A DNA stretch of 64,000 bases from UBA7803 sp040219935 (lineage in GTDB: Bacteria; Pseudomonadota; Gammaproteobacteria; Pseudomonadales; Azotimanducaceae), in assembly GCA_040219935.1 (NCBI GenBank), contig JAVJUA010000055.1:1-64000 (forward strand). The letters are read 5' to 3'. Each line of letters starts with the position of its first letter. Within the stretch, counting starts at the first letter, position 1. The translations under genes were made by a program, and so were the position numbers. The notes beneath the pieces were generated by a model. It did not search any database and was not told the origin of the DNA. It was given only the letters and a program-made list of their open reading frames with translations. Positions 1-11,673 of this stretch are shown one piece after another.

Positions 1-411
1 GGACACCTGGGTGGAGCTGACGTCCATGCCGCACAGCTCTTCGACGATCTTCTTCACCCGCCGCGTCGACACGCCTTGCACGTACATCTCCGCGACCGCC
101 AGCAGCAAAGCCCGCTCGGAGCGCAGGCCCTTCTCGAGGCTTTGCGGGTAGAACGCCCCCTCGCGGGTCTGCGGGACCTTCAGCTGCAGCTCGCCCAGCC
201 GGCTACGGACCGTCTTGTCCTTGAAGCCGTTGGCGTAGCCCACGCGGTTCGCACTGCGCTCGTAGGGGGCTGCGCCCAGGTACGCCGAGCGCTCTGACAG
301 CATCGCCGCGTTCAGCAGCACGCTGACCGCTTCTGCCAGGCCGTCGAAGCCGTTCTCCTTAAGCAGTTCCACCGCATCGTCAATCGATCTATTCTCTCGC
401 TGCTGAGCCAT
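1..411 (-). CDS. IS256-family (Mutator-type) transposase, 5' part only
   Basis: The reading frame runs from ATG at 411 off the left window edge, so only the first 137 codons are visible. The sequence has the N-terminal helical region typical of IS256 transposases, followed by features such as NRVGYANGFKDKTV, GELQLKVPQTREG and YVQGVSTRRVKKIVEEL. That last stretch lies just before the first catalytic Asp, which is outside the window. A ribosome binding site (AGGAGA) lies about 6 bases before the ATG. The element would transpose itself by a DDE mechanism. No frameshift is seen in the visible part. It sits at the outer side of a low-GC island that also has a broken integrase. Whether the element is complete cannot be judged from here. 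Confidence 0.9.
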   Translation of the reverse strand, partial: MAQQRENRSIDDAVELLKENGFDGLAEAVSVLLNAAMLSERSAYLGAAPYERSANRVGYANGFKDKTVRSRLGELQLKVPQTREGAFYPQSLEKGLRSERALLLAVAEMYVQGVSTRRVKKIVEELCGMDVSSTQVS

Positions 412-712
412 TCCGGTCTCCTCTCGTCTGCAAATCGCCAAATTCGCGTTCGAAAGGATAACCGGGTGGCTCGGCACTACATCCGCCCGGAACAGTTAAT
501 CAAAATTACAGAAAGAAGGGTGCACTACCGTATCACTCCCGGATGAACGCGCCGAAGACGGCGATACTCCCGTGACCGTGTTTCGTCCCCAGTCGCGGAT
601 CCGTCTGATAACTCCTTGGTCCTACGATCCGAAGGGCAGAAGTTTGGCCGAACTCGGCCAATGTGACTGGATCGCTCGAAGGTCCGCTCAGCGACGATGG
701 ACGTGTCGCTCG
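412..712. other. Non-coding stretch between IS256 gene and integrase remnant
   Basis: No credible gene was found here. The left part is the leader and probable end of the IS256 element. The right part (about 530-712) holds an 18-base near-perfect palindrome at 644-661 (TTGGCCGA, AC, TCGGCCAA). Its role is unknown; it could be an operator or part of a recombination site belonging to the adjacent integrase remnant. Confidence 0.5.
500..526. repeat. Possible terminal end of the IS256-family element
   Basis: About 90 bases upstream of the transposase start there is an A-rich stretch (AAAATTACAGAAAGAAGGG, then TGCACTA). In general shape it resembles IS256-family ends, which often contain TTACAC or TTACAGA next to a G-rich tip. 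The other end is outside the window, so the inverted-repeat partner and target duplication cannot be checked. This is inference. Confidence 0.3.
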
Positions 713-1311
713 CTAAGCGGATGTCGATAACACTTCCGTCTGGTCGGCAAGTTCGAGGACATCGTCAGCCTCGATTCCGAGGTATCTGATGGTGCATTCC
801 ATGCTTGAGTGGCCCAGCAGCAGCTGGACGGCCCGCAGGTTCTTGGTGCGCCGGTAAATCATCGACACTTGCGTTCTCCGGGTAGAGTGGGTCCCGCACG
901 TCGCCGGATCCAACCCAATTAGTACAGCCGAGGCAGCAACGATTCTCGCGTACTGGTGGGTTGAGAGGTGTGGAGAGTCCGATCGTCGGCTCGGGAAAAG
1001 GAAGCCCCGGGACCAATGCTGGCTTCGAGAATCCACCTCGTCAGAGAGAGTCGAGCCTGGTCGATTATTCCGAACTGGACCGGTCGGTGCGTCTTCTGTT
1101 GAACGATCTCAGCCAGTGATTGGACAATCGAGCCGTGCGCTATGTCGCTCACCCTAAGACTCAGGAAGTCGCAACTGCGCAGCTTGCTTTCGATTGTTGG
1201 GTTGAACAGCGCAAGATCGCGTCTGTTTGCTCGCATCTGGAGGTGTGTCCGAATGGACCATATCTCCTGCGGCCTAAGGGGCGGTCTCGGGCATACGACC
1301 TTTCCCTTGCT
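713..1311 (-). pseudogene. Tyrosine recombinase/integrase, frameshifted remnant
   Basis: Two overlapping reading frames together spell one tyrosine recombinase. The upstream frame (from about 1311 down to about 1005) gives PPLRPQEIWSIRTHLQ, RRDLALFNPTIESKLRSCD and QQKTHRPVQF. The downstream frame gives FLFPSRRSDSPHLS, GTHSTRRTQVSMIYRRTKNL, VQLLLGHSSMECTIRYLG and a stop at 713. The switch of frame falls in the C/G run at about 1005-1011. The H-x-x-R box (GTHSTRRT), the LLGH motif and the final Tyr (IRYLG) are visible, so the catalytic half once existed. No start codon was found upstream in frame; a stop lies at 1312-1314. The full-length family has about 200 residues and usually accompanies mobile islands. 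As read, it is inactive unless the frameshift is a sequencing error. Confidence 0.85.
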
Positions 1312-1478
1312 TCATGGGCCGCAAGGCAGATTGTACTAGAGCAGTGCGTACATTTGCGGGTCCTCCGCTGCTTCGGGCCTTGCCCAGCACGCCTGATCGG
1401 TCCGGCATGCCAGCCGGCGAAGGTGCGGCTCCTGCCAAGAAAGGGACGTTCGGCACCCCAAAAAGGTGATCGGGGTGT

Positions 1479-2915
1479 CTAGATGGTGTTAGCGATAAGC
1501 TCTGATGCATTGCGAGAAAAATCTCGAAGAAACGTGGAGTACCTACTGAAACCTCTGAGGTGTCGATCGTCCCGCCTTTGGATGCTCCAACCCGCTGTAT
1601 GCAGGCTCATAAAGCCGAACAGAACCTCCAGCGTTTCGGTAAGGAAGATTTGGTTCTGGTCGAGCACCCGCTCTACCGTTCTTCCTCCCGTACCGTGAAC
1701 GATCTTGTTCCGGCACTTGACTGCCCATGCGATGACCTCTTCGCAAAGACCCCGGTCGAACGAGTCAGCTTCGTTCAATATATCTAGAACTTCTCTGGTC
1801 TGTCGGAGTATCTTGCTTTGAAGGCTTTCCGAACCGATCGTTCCTAAGATCGCTCTCATCCGTTGATGCTCATTGCTCACGGGTATCGAATCCAAATCTG
1901 CGATCGTCCTATCGATCAAGCTCCGAATCTCTTCCGGTACATCTACCTTCTGCGTCGCGTCATACCACTCAAACAGGCTCGCGGCGCTTACAAGTCGATT
2001 TTGATCGTAGTAGTTTGCTTGTTTGAGACTCGACGAAAAACGCGAAAACGCGATCCAGCGCCTTCGGTCATCCTGAGCAAACCAATTGGTGACCAGTTTC
2101 TCGTAAGCCTGTCGATCCAAGCATGGGGACGCGAGCATGTCGAATCCGGTCAGATGATCTGCCGACCTCGTTGGTTCTTCCGCGTGCGATATCGTTAGAT
2201 CTAAGCGGGCTGGTCGTTCGTCGCAATTTCCCTTCTTGAATAGCGAGATGGCCGAAACTCCTTGATGTCTACCTGAGCAAACCTCAGTGAATTGCTTTAT
2301 GCGGTACATGAGAGTGATCGACTCTCGAATGGAGATCGGATTCGAAGCCTCTAGACCGACTTTGATGTGATTAGTGGCGGAGAAGCCCTTAACGCTTGGA
2401 GATGTGAAGCTCGGGAGGTGATGGGCGGCAATCGTCCCTAGTGCTGTCTTACTCTTGAAGATCTCTCCCGATCCGACGAATCCGTAGATCACGGATATAG
2501 TATTGTCGCCGACGGACAGTGGTTCGGATAACAAACGTGTATCTATGTGTTTCCAGGGAGAGTTGTCCCAGAACAATGCCGCCGCGTCCGTAATGCCAAA
2601 GTAGACCTGGTCAAAGACCTTGTCGTCGATGGTGCAATGGAAGTCGCCGCGCGCTACGTAGTGCGGAAAGGCAGCGCAGGAGAAAACTCGCTCTTCGCGT
2701 GATCCCGAGCTACCACATCCAGCATTTATGCATCCAAAGAGGCTAATGCGCCGCGCATCTTCATCTACACACTTGATGTGCTCAGGCAGTGCCACGATGG
2801 GTTCCTGGGACACGACTTTCAATTTGCTGTTGGCGCCATTGAGTAGCAGCGTCCCAGATACGACCTTGGTACCAAGGTCGACGAAGACTTGGATTCCCTC
2901 AGTAATTCGCTTCAT
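1479..2915 (-). CDS. ApeA-like HEPN-domain protein, putative anti-phage RNase
   Basis: This is a predicted 478-residue soluble protein. The N-terminal half resembles the ApeA N-terminal domain: a beta-rich start with SGTLLLNG, then ISLFGCINAGCG and FDQVYFGITDAAALF. The C-terminal half is helical and contains CRNKIVHGTGG, with R402 and H407 forming the R-x4-H motif of HEPN ribonucleases. ApeA proteins are defence factors that are thought to cut RNA and arrest growth on infection; the role here is inferred from that family. ATG 2915 is chosen because it follows the upstream gene's stop by 7 bases; a longer in-frame start at 2996 would overlap that gene. Codon use is markedly less GC-rich than in nrdB next door, and island genes flank it, which suggests transfer. 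The family assignment is from sequence features only. Confidence 0.72.
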   Translation of the reverse strand: MKRITEGIQVFVDLGTKVVSGTLLLNGANSKLKVVSQEPIVALPEHIKCVDEDARRISLFGCINAGCGSSGSREERVFSCAAFPHYVARGDFHCTIDDKVFDQVYFGITDAAALFWDNSPWKHIDTRLLSEPLSVGDNTISVIYGFVGSGEIFKSKTALGTIAAHHLPSFTSPSVKGFSATNHIKVGLEASNPISIRESITLMYRIKQFTEVCSGRHQGVSAISLFKKGNCDERPARLDLTISHAEEPTRSADHLTGFDMLASPCLDRQAYEKLVTNWFAQDDRRRWIAFSRFSSSLKQANYYDQNRLVSAASLFEWYDATQKVDVPEEIRSLIDRTIADLDSIPVSNEHQRMRAILGTIGSESLQSKILRQTREVLDILNEADSFDRGLCEEVIAWAVKCRNKIVHGTGGRTVERVLDQNQIFLTETLEVLFGFMSLHTAGWSIQRRDDRHLRGFSRYSTFLRDFSRNASELIANTI

Positions 2916-2922
2916 GGTGGTA

Positions 2923-3759
2923 TCAGCCGATAAGTTTCGCTCGCACCCAATCGTACGCTCTGAGGGTTGCGGCGCCGGGTACACTCGCGAAGGCACCGAT
3001 CAGGTAACACCCCGATGCTACGATCCAATGGGCTGCAACCTGTGAAGCGAAACCGATGGCTATTATTGTGCCCACGAATAAGCCGGCAATCCCGGCATGT
3101 TGGAGCGGAACGCCTAGCAAATGCGTCGTAGCCTGCGGATAGGGCTTATGCTTGACGCGCACTCCCTTCGACTGGCAGGTCATCCAAATAGCCGGTCCCC
3201 CAGGATTGGCGCCAAGCGCCGTCAGGTATGTGATCCTCGCAACCTGCCCCCGATTCAGGACGGGTATCAGGTAATGCCGCTGGCCGGTTCGAAAGTCAAA
3301 ATCCCTCGCCAGCCGTTGGGCATTCTCTGGCTCTCTGTCAGTCCCGGCTTCTCGAACTGCTTGTTCCCATTCGGAGTCCGTTGCGATTCGGTTCAAGTAG
3401 TCCTGGGTCAAGCGCACCGGCTCAATTGAACTCTCAATGACACTTTGTTCCGTGAGCATCGCCATGTTGGCGATGCCCCGGAAAGTCTTAATGTCGAGGT
3501 TCTCAAGGTCTCGAATGCTTCGATTTCGGATTTCGATGACGCTCAGGTAGAGATTCTGAACGACATTGCCTTGGTACCTGACCTCAACCTGTCCATGAAC
3601 CTCATCATTCGCGGACATTCCGATTTGGGTATGAGAAACGCTATATGTCAGAAGGGGCCGTCGATTCTGGACGATGGTGCCGGCCACACCGGCCAGCATG
3701 CCACCAAACCCCAAGGCCAGCTTGGAAAGCACCGGATATGAATCAAAGAACTCCTGCAT
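2923..3759 (-). CDS. Membrane protein of unknown function, partner of HEPN gene
   Basis: The product is predicted to have 278 residues. ATG 3759 is preferred over 3813 because GGGAGGGGGC directly precedes it. A hydrophobic helix at about residues 10-30 is followed by a soluble, beta-rich region (LLTYSVSHTQIG, GQVEVRYQGNVVQNLYLSVIEIRN) and a charged helical stretch. Two hydrophobic helices near the C-terminus (about 215-260) complete it. The soluble part would lie on one face of the membrane, tethered at both ends. I recognise no named family. It ends 7 bases before the HEPN gene, so the two are probably one transcript and translationally coupled. By analogy with other two-gene abortive-infection systems it could sense infection or anchor the effector; this is inference. 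GC content is low for the window. Confidence 0.7.
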   Translation of the reverse strand: MQEFFDSYPVLSKLALGFGGMLAGVAGTIVQNRRPLLTYSVSHTQIGMSANDEVHGQVEVRYQGNVVQNLYLSVIEIRNRSIRDLENLDIKTFRGIANMAMLTEQSVIESSIEPVRLTQDYLNRIATDSEWEQAVREAGTDREPENAQRLARDFDFRTGQRHYLIPVLNRGQVARITYLTALGANPGGPAIWMTCQSKGVRVKHKPYPQATTHLLGVPLQHAGIAGLFVGTIIAIGFASQVAAHWIVASGCYLIGAFASVPGAATLRAYDWVRAKLIG

Positions 3760-3954
3760 GCCCCCTCCCGACGTAGAGGAAGATTGGAAGTTTAACAGTT
3801 GGTTGCTTGGCAATTTAGAGGCGTTGGTTCAACGTGACTTGAGTTGGTTCTTCGCTCACCCAGCGGCCAGATTGAACTCGGTGATCGTCCGCTTCTTGGC
3901 ACGAGCCGCCGAATCGATCATTGCTCCCGCACCCCGCCCCGAAACGCACTGTAG

Positions 3955-3981
3955 AAAAACGAACGGCCCCACAGGGGCCGT
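3955..3981 (-). terminator. Rho-independent terminator of nrdAB
   Basis: A perfect 8-base stem (ACGGCCCC at 3963-3970 and GGGGCCGT at 3974-3981, 3-base loop) is followed on the minus strand by a run of five T (3955-3959). It lies 29 bases past the nrdB stop and ends the nrdAB transcript before the low-GC island. Confidence 0.9.
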
Positions 3982-4009
3982 CCAATCAGTTATCTAACAC
4001 CGCTCCCAC

Positions 4010-5332
4010 CTACTCCCAGGTAAGCGCGCCGCCCGTCTGATACTCCGTCACCCGCGTCTCGAAGAAGTTCTTCTCCTTCTTCAGATCCATGATCTCGCTC
4101 ATCCACGGGAACGGGTTCTTCACGCCGGGGAACTGCTCCGACAGGCCGATCTGCGCCAGGCGCCGGTTGGCGATGAACTGCAGGTACTCGGCCATCATGT
4201 TGGCGTTCATGCCCAGCACGCCGCGGGGCATGGTGTCGCGCGCGTACTCGATCTCGAGCTGGGTGCCTTCCAGAATCATCTGCCGCGCCAGGTTCTGGGT
4301 GTCGGCGTCCCACAGGTGCGGGTTTTCCATCTTGATCTGGTTGATCACGTCGATGCCGAAGTTCACGTGCATCGACTCGTCGCGCAGGATGTATTGAAAC
4401 TGCTCTGAGGTGCCCCCCATCTTGTTGCGGCGGCCCATGGAGAGAATCTGGGTGAAGCCGCAGTAGAAGAAGATGCCTTCCAGCACGCAGTAGTAGGCGA
4501 TCAGATTCTTCAAGAGCGCCCGGTCGGCCTCGGGGGTGCCGGTGTTGAAGGTGGGGTCGTTGATCTCGCGCGTGTACTTCAGCGCCCACGAGGCCTTGCG
4601 GGCCACCGCCGGCACCTCGTGGTACATGTTGAAGATCTCGCCCTCGTCCATGCCCAGCGACTCGATCACGTACTGGTAGGCGTGGGTGTGAATGGCCTCT
4701 TCGAACGCCTGGCGCAGCAGGTACTGGCGGCACTCGGGGTTGGTGATCAGCCGGTAGATGGCGAGCACCAGGTTGTTGGCCACCAGCGAGTCGGCGGTGG
4801 AGAAGAAGCCGAGGCTGCGCTTGACGATCAGGCGCTCGTCGCGGGTGAGGCCGTCTTCCGACTTCCACAGCGCGATGTCGGCGTTCATGTTCACTTCCTG
4901 GGGCATCCAGTGATTGGCGCAGCCGTCCAGGTACTTCTGCCAGGCCCAGTCGTACTTGAACGGCACGAGCTGGTTCAGGTCGGCGCGGCAGTTGATCATG
5001 CGCTTCTGATCGACGGTGACCCGCTGGTACTCGTCGGCGTTGCCCTGGCCCACCATGGGCACGTCGAGGTGGGCGAGGGCTTCTTCCGCCTGCTGCATCA
5101 CCTCGGCCTTGGTGGCGACAGCGGTGACCGCCGGCTCCGCCACGGTGATGGGCTCTTCGAAAGCCGGTTCCGGCTCCGGCTGCGGCGCGGGCGCAGCAGC
5201 CTGGGGCGGCTCGGCGGCCGGTACTTCCCGGGCGGCGGGCGCTTCCGGCGCCGGCGGGGCCTTGGGGGCAGGGCGGGCGACCGGGGCCGCCTGCGCTGCG
5301 TTGTCTTCTTCGTAGTCGTCCCAGCTCAGCAT
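4010..5332 (-). CDS. nrdB: Ribonucleotide reductase class Ia, beta subunit
   Basis: NrdB holds the di-iron/tyrosyl radical cofactor that starts reduction of ribonucleotides to deoxyribonucleotides by NrdA. It has 440 residues. The visible ligands are the Asp in FFSTADSLVA, FEEAIHTHAYQYV (with Glu, His and the expected radical Tyr) and the ESMHVNFGIDVI helix, in family order. The first 80 or so residues are a Pro/Ala/Glu-rich, probably disordered extension (APKAPPAPEAPAAREVP and similar), so the enzyme core starts near residue 90. The start ATG at 5332 (MLSWDDYEED) lies 26 bases after the nrdA stop, so the two genes form an operon. A strong terminator follows. Confidence 0.97.
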   Translation of the reverse strand: MLSWDDYEEDNAAQAAPVARPAPKAPPAPEAPAAREVPAAEPPQAAAPAPQPEPEPAFEEPITVAEPAVTAVATKAEVMQQAEEALAHLDVPMVGQGNADEYQRVTVDQKRMINCRADLNQLVPFKYDWAWQKYLDGCANHWMPQEVNMNADIALWKSEDGLTRDERLIVKRSLGFFSTADSLVANNLVLAIYRLITNPECRQYLLRQAFEEAIHTHAYQYVIESLGMDEGEIFNMYHEVPAVARKASWALKYTREINDPTFNTGTPEADRALLKNLIAYYCVLEGIFFYCGFTQILSMGRRNKMGGTSEQFQYILRDESMHVNFGIDVINQIKMENPHLWDADTQNLARQMILEGTQLEIEYARDTMPRGVLGMNANMMAEYLQFIANRRLAQIGLSEQFPGVKNPFPWMSEIMDLKKEKNFFETRVTEYQTGGALTWE

Positions 5333-5358
5333 GGGTACATCTCCTCGTCCATCCCTGG

Positions 5359-8334
<2,976 letters not shown>

Positions 8335-8389
8335 GAGTTGGATAGGCTCCCCGTATCGCTTTGGGTCGGTGGCGCGCCGGTAGCGCCAC

Positions 8390-8405
8390 ACACTACATCT
8401 TGTGT
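8390..8405. promoter_or_regulatory. NrdR box upstream of nrdA
   Basis: ACACTACATCTTGTGT is a 16-base near-dyad that matches the known NrdR operator pattern (ACAC, A/T-rich centre, GTGT). NrdR represses ribonucleotide reductase genes when dATP/ATP signals are high. The site is 56 bases before the nrdA ATG. Confidence 0.8.
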
Positions 8406-8712
8406 CTGGTCGATTTCACCACCGCGGTGCGGCAACGCCCCCTCCGGGCGCTCCGGCGGTCAGTGCCGCGGCTGCTTCCGGGGCCGAACGGCAGCGACGC
8501 GACCGCACGCCCGGGACCACTCGAAGGTGGGCTGGGCGGTGCGGTTTTCGGCGTGATTCTGCACGTGCACGGCGGCCGGTTGGTGCTGGGAAATCGACGG
8601 GTAGATGGCCCAAAACGGCCCGGAAACCGCAACATATTGGGGTCATCCACCGAGGCCACACAAGATACTGCGCTACCCCGGTGAATGCAACCGAACATCC
8701 TGTCGGTAACCC

Positions 8713-8721
8713 TGTGCATAA
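8713..8721 (-). promoter_or_regulatory. DnaA box in nrdA upstream region
   Basis: TGTGCATAA is the reverse complement of TTATGCACA, a consensus DnaA box. Weaker relatives start at 8724 (TGTGAACGA) and 8745 (TGTGGACGC) on the same face of the helix. In E. coli DnaA controls nrdAB, so a regulatory role is more likely than an origin. Confidence 0.55.
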
Positions 8722-8944
8722 CCTGTGAACGATGGTGGGCAACCTGTGGACGCCGTTTTCGGCCCCGCAATCGGCCCCGCGCGGTAGCCCCGGGGATGCC
8801 CAGGGCGGCCCCGTTGGTGGGCGCCGATGGGGGGTGCCGGAGGCGCCCGGGCGGCCGCGGGCCCATATCTACATGTTGTGGTCGACATATCGCGGTCGAC
8901 CCGGTATATGGTGACGGCTCCGCGACCCCACAGGAGCCGCCAGC

Positions 8945-10420
<1,476 letters not shown>

Positions 10421-10461
10421 TGCGGCAGGCCCGAACCATCACAAATTTGTTACAAGGCGAC

Positions 10462-10502
10462 ACCTGATCGTGAATCAGGTCACGAAGGCGAGCCGATACA
10501 AT
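10462..10502 (+). promoter_or_regulatory. Promoter region of diguanylate cyclase gene, with hairpin
   Basis: A 7-base inverted repeat (ACCTGAT at 10462-10468 and ATCAGGT at 10474-10480) precedes a -10-like TACAAT at 10497-10502. The ATG at 10517 is only 14 bases after that hexamer, so a transcript from this promoter would have almost no leader and no ribosome binding site is seen. The sequence AATCAGGTCAC (10473-10483) recurs inverted at 11615-11625 before the next gene. Confidence 0.45.
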
Positions 10503-10516
10503 GCCCCTTCGTCGCC

Positions 10517-11602
10517 ATGAGCCTCATCCCCTTGCCATCCGTCAGTGACTGGTTCAGCGTGAAGCCTGCCCGCATCGCCCTGGTCGTGGCTGGTGTCGCC
10601 GCCTATGGGGTGGTTTGTGCGGCCATGGCGGGCCCTCTGGTCGACGGGCTGGGCGACGCCAGTCTCTACGTGCTGCTGGCCGCCTGGGCCGTCGGCTTCG
10701 CCGTGCTGCTGGCGCTCGACCATCCCGAAGGCCGCTTCGGTGCCGGCGCGCTGACGCTGGTGAAGGCGCTCTGGATCAACCTGGGGGTGGTGGCGTCGTC
10801 GCTGTTCGTGCTGCCGGAGCATCGGCTGCTGCTGCTGACCGTTCCCCTGTTCGGCGTGCTCTATGCGGCCCTGCACCTCAATCGGCGTCACGTGGCGGTG
10901 GTCACCATCGTCACCTGGCTGGCCTACCTGGCCGGCGCCGCCCTGGTGCTGGACACGGCCGGCGCCGACGTGGCGGCCGAAGGCGAGCTGATGATCGGCT
11001 TCACGCTGATGCTGCTCGCCATGTTCTTCATGGCCAGCGAGGTCACGGCGCTGCGCAAGGCCTTCGAGCGGCGCCGCCTGCGCCTGGATGCGGCCATGCG
11101 CAAGCTGGCCGATCTGGCCATGCGCGACGACCTCACCGGTCTGTACAACCGCCGTTACATCATGGATGTGCTGGCGCGGCAGAAGGCGCTGGCCGATCGC
11201 GGCCACGTCGGCTTTACGCTGTGCTACTGCGATCTCGACTACTTCAAGCGGGTCAACGACCGCTACGGCCACCAGCGCGGCGACGACCTGCTGCGGGAGT
11301 TCGGCGTGCTAGCCAATCAGGTGGTGCGCTCGGTCGACTTCGTGGCCCGGTTCGGCGGCGAGGAGTTCCTGCTGCTGCTGGTGGATGCTGACGCCGAAGA
11401 GGCGCGGCGGGTGGCGACCCGGCTGAGCGATCGCACCCGGGCCATGCAGGTCGACCCTGGCGACGCGGCCTGGCGGCTCACCGTGTCGGTGGGCATCGCC
11501 GAGTTCCACCCCGGTGAGTCCATCGAGGATGTGATCCAGCGCGCAGATCGCGCACTTTATCAGGCCAAATCTTCCGGCAGGGATCTGATCGTCGTGGCCT
11601 GA
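10517..11602 (+). CDS. Membrane diguanylate cyclase (GGDEF protein)
   Basis: The product would make cyclic di-GMP from two GTP at the inner membrane. It has 361 residues. About six hydrophobic helices occupy residues 18-175, then a short helical linker leads to the GGDEF domain (about 195-360). Visible motifs are DDLTGLYNRRY, the CDLDYFKRVNDRYGH loop and the active-site GGEEF in ARFGGEEFLLL. R-S-V-D five residues before GGEEF fits the inhibitory I-site, so product feedback is expected. The sensor half has no named domain I recognise. It is followed after 71 bases by a much larger c-di-GMP protein, and the pair may act in one circuit. Confidence 0.93.
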   Translation: MSLIPLPSVSDWFSVKPARIALVVAGVAAYGVVCAAMAGPLVDGLGDASLYVLLAAWAVGFAVLLALDHPEGRFGAGALTLVKALWINLGVVASSLFVLPEHRLLLLTVPLFGVLYAALHLNRRHVAVVTIVTWLAYLAGAALVLDTAGADVAAEGELMIGFTLMLLAMFFMASEVTALRKAFERRRLRLDAAMRKLADLAMRDDLTGLYNRRYIMDVLARQKALADRGHVGFTLCYCDLDYFKRVNDRYGHQRGDDLLREFGVLANQVVRSVDFVARFGGEEFLLLLVDADAEEARRVATRLSDRTRAMQVDPGDAAWRLTVSVGIAEFHPGESIEDVIQRADRALYQAKSSGRDLIVVA

Positions 11603-11673
11603 GACGCGGTTGGCGTGACCTGATTGGGCACTTGGGTTAATGTCGCAGGGAACCGCAGAAGGATGCTGCCTCT

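Larger units (their letters stand above)
8335..8944. promoter_or_regulatory. Divergent control region between nrdAB and glpK
   Basis: This 610-base stretch has no gene. It holds the NrdR box (8390-8405) and two weaker relatives. One at 8658-8673 (ACACAAGATACTGCGC) shares 11 of 16 positions with the reverse complement of the first. One at 8866-8881 (core CTACATGTTGTG) shares 11 of 16 in direct orientation. At 8711-8748 three CCTGTG motifs are spaced 11 and 21 bases apart, and the first contains a consensus DnaA box. Nearer glpK, two GGTCGAC sites (8880-8886 and 8894-8901) form a dyad just before a TATATG -10-like element (8905-8910). Confidence 0.6.

Noticed and set aside
8700..8760. Cluster of DnaA-box-like sites as a replication origin
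   Set aside because: Only one site is a consensus box, there is no AT-rich region, and no dnaA/dnaN/gidA genes are near; control of nrdA is more likely.
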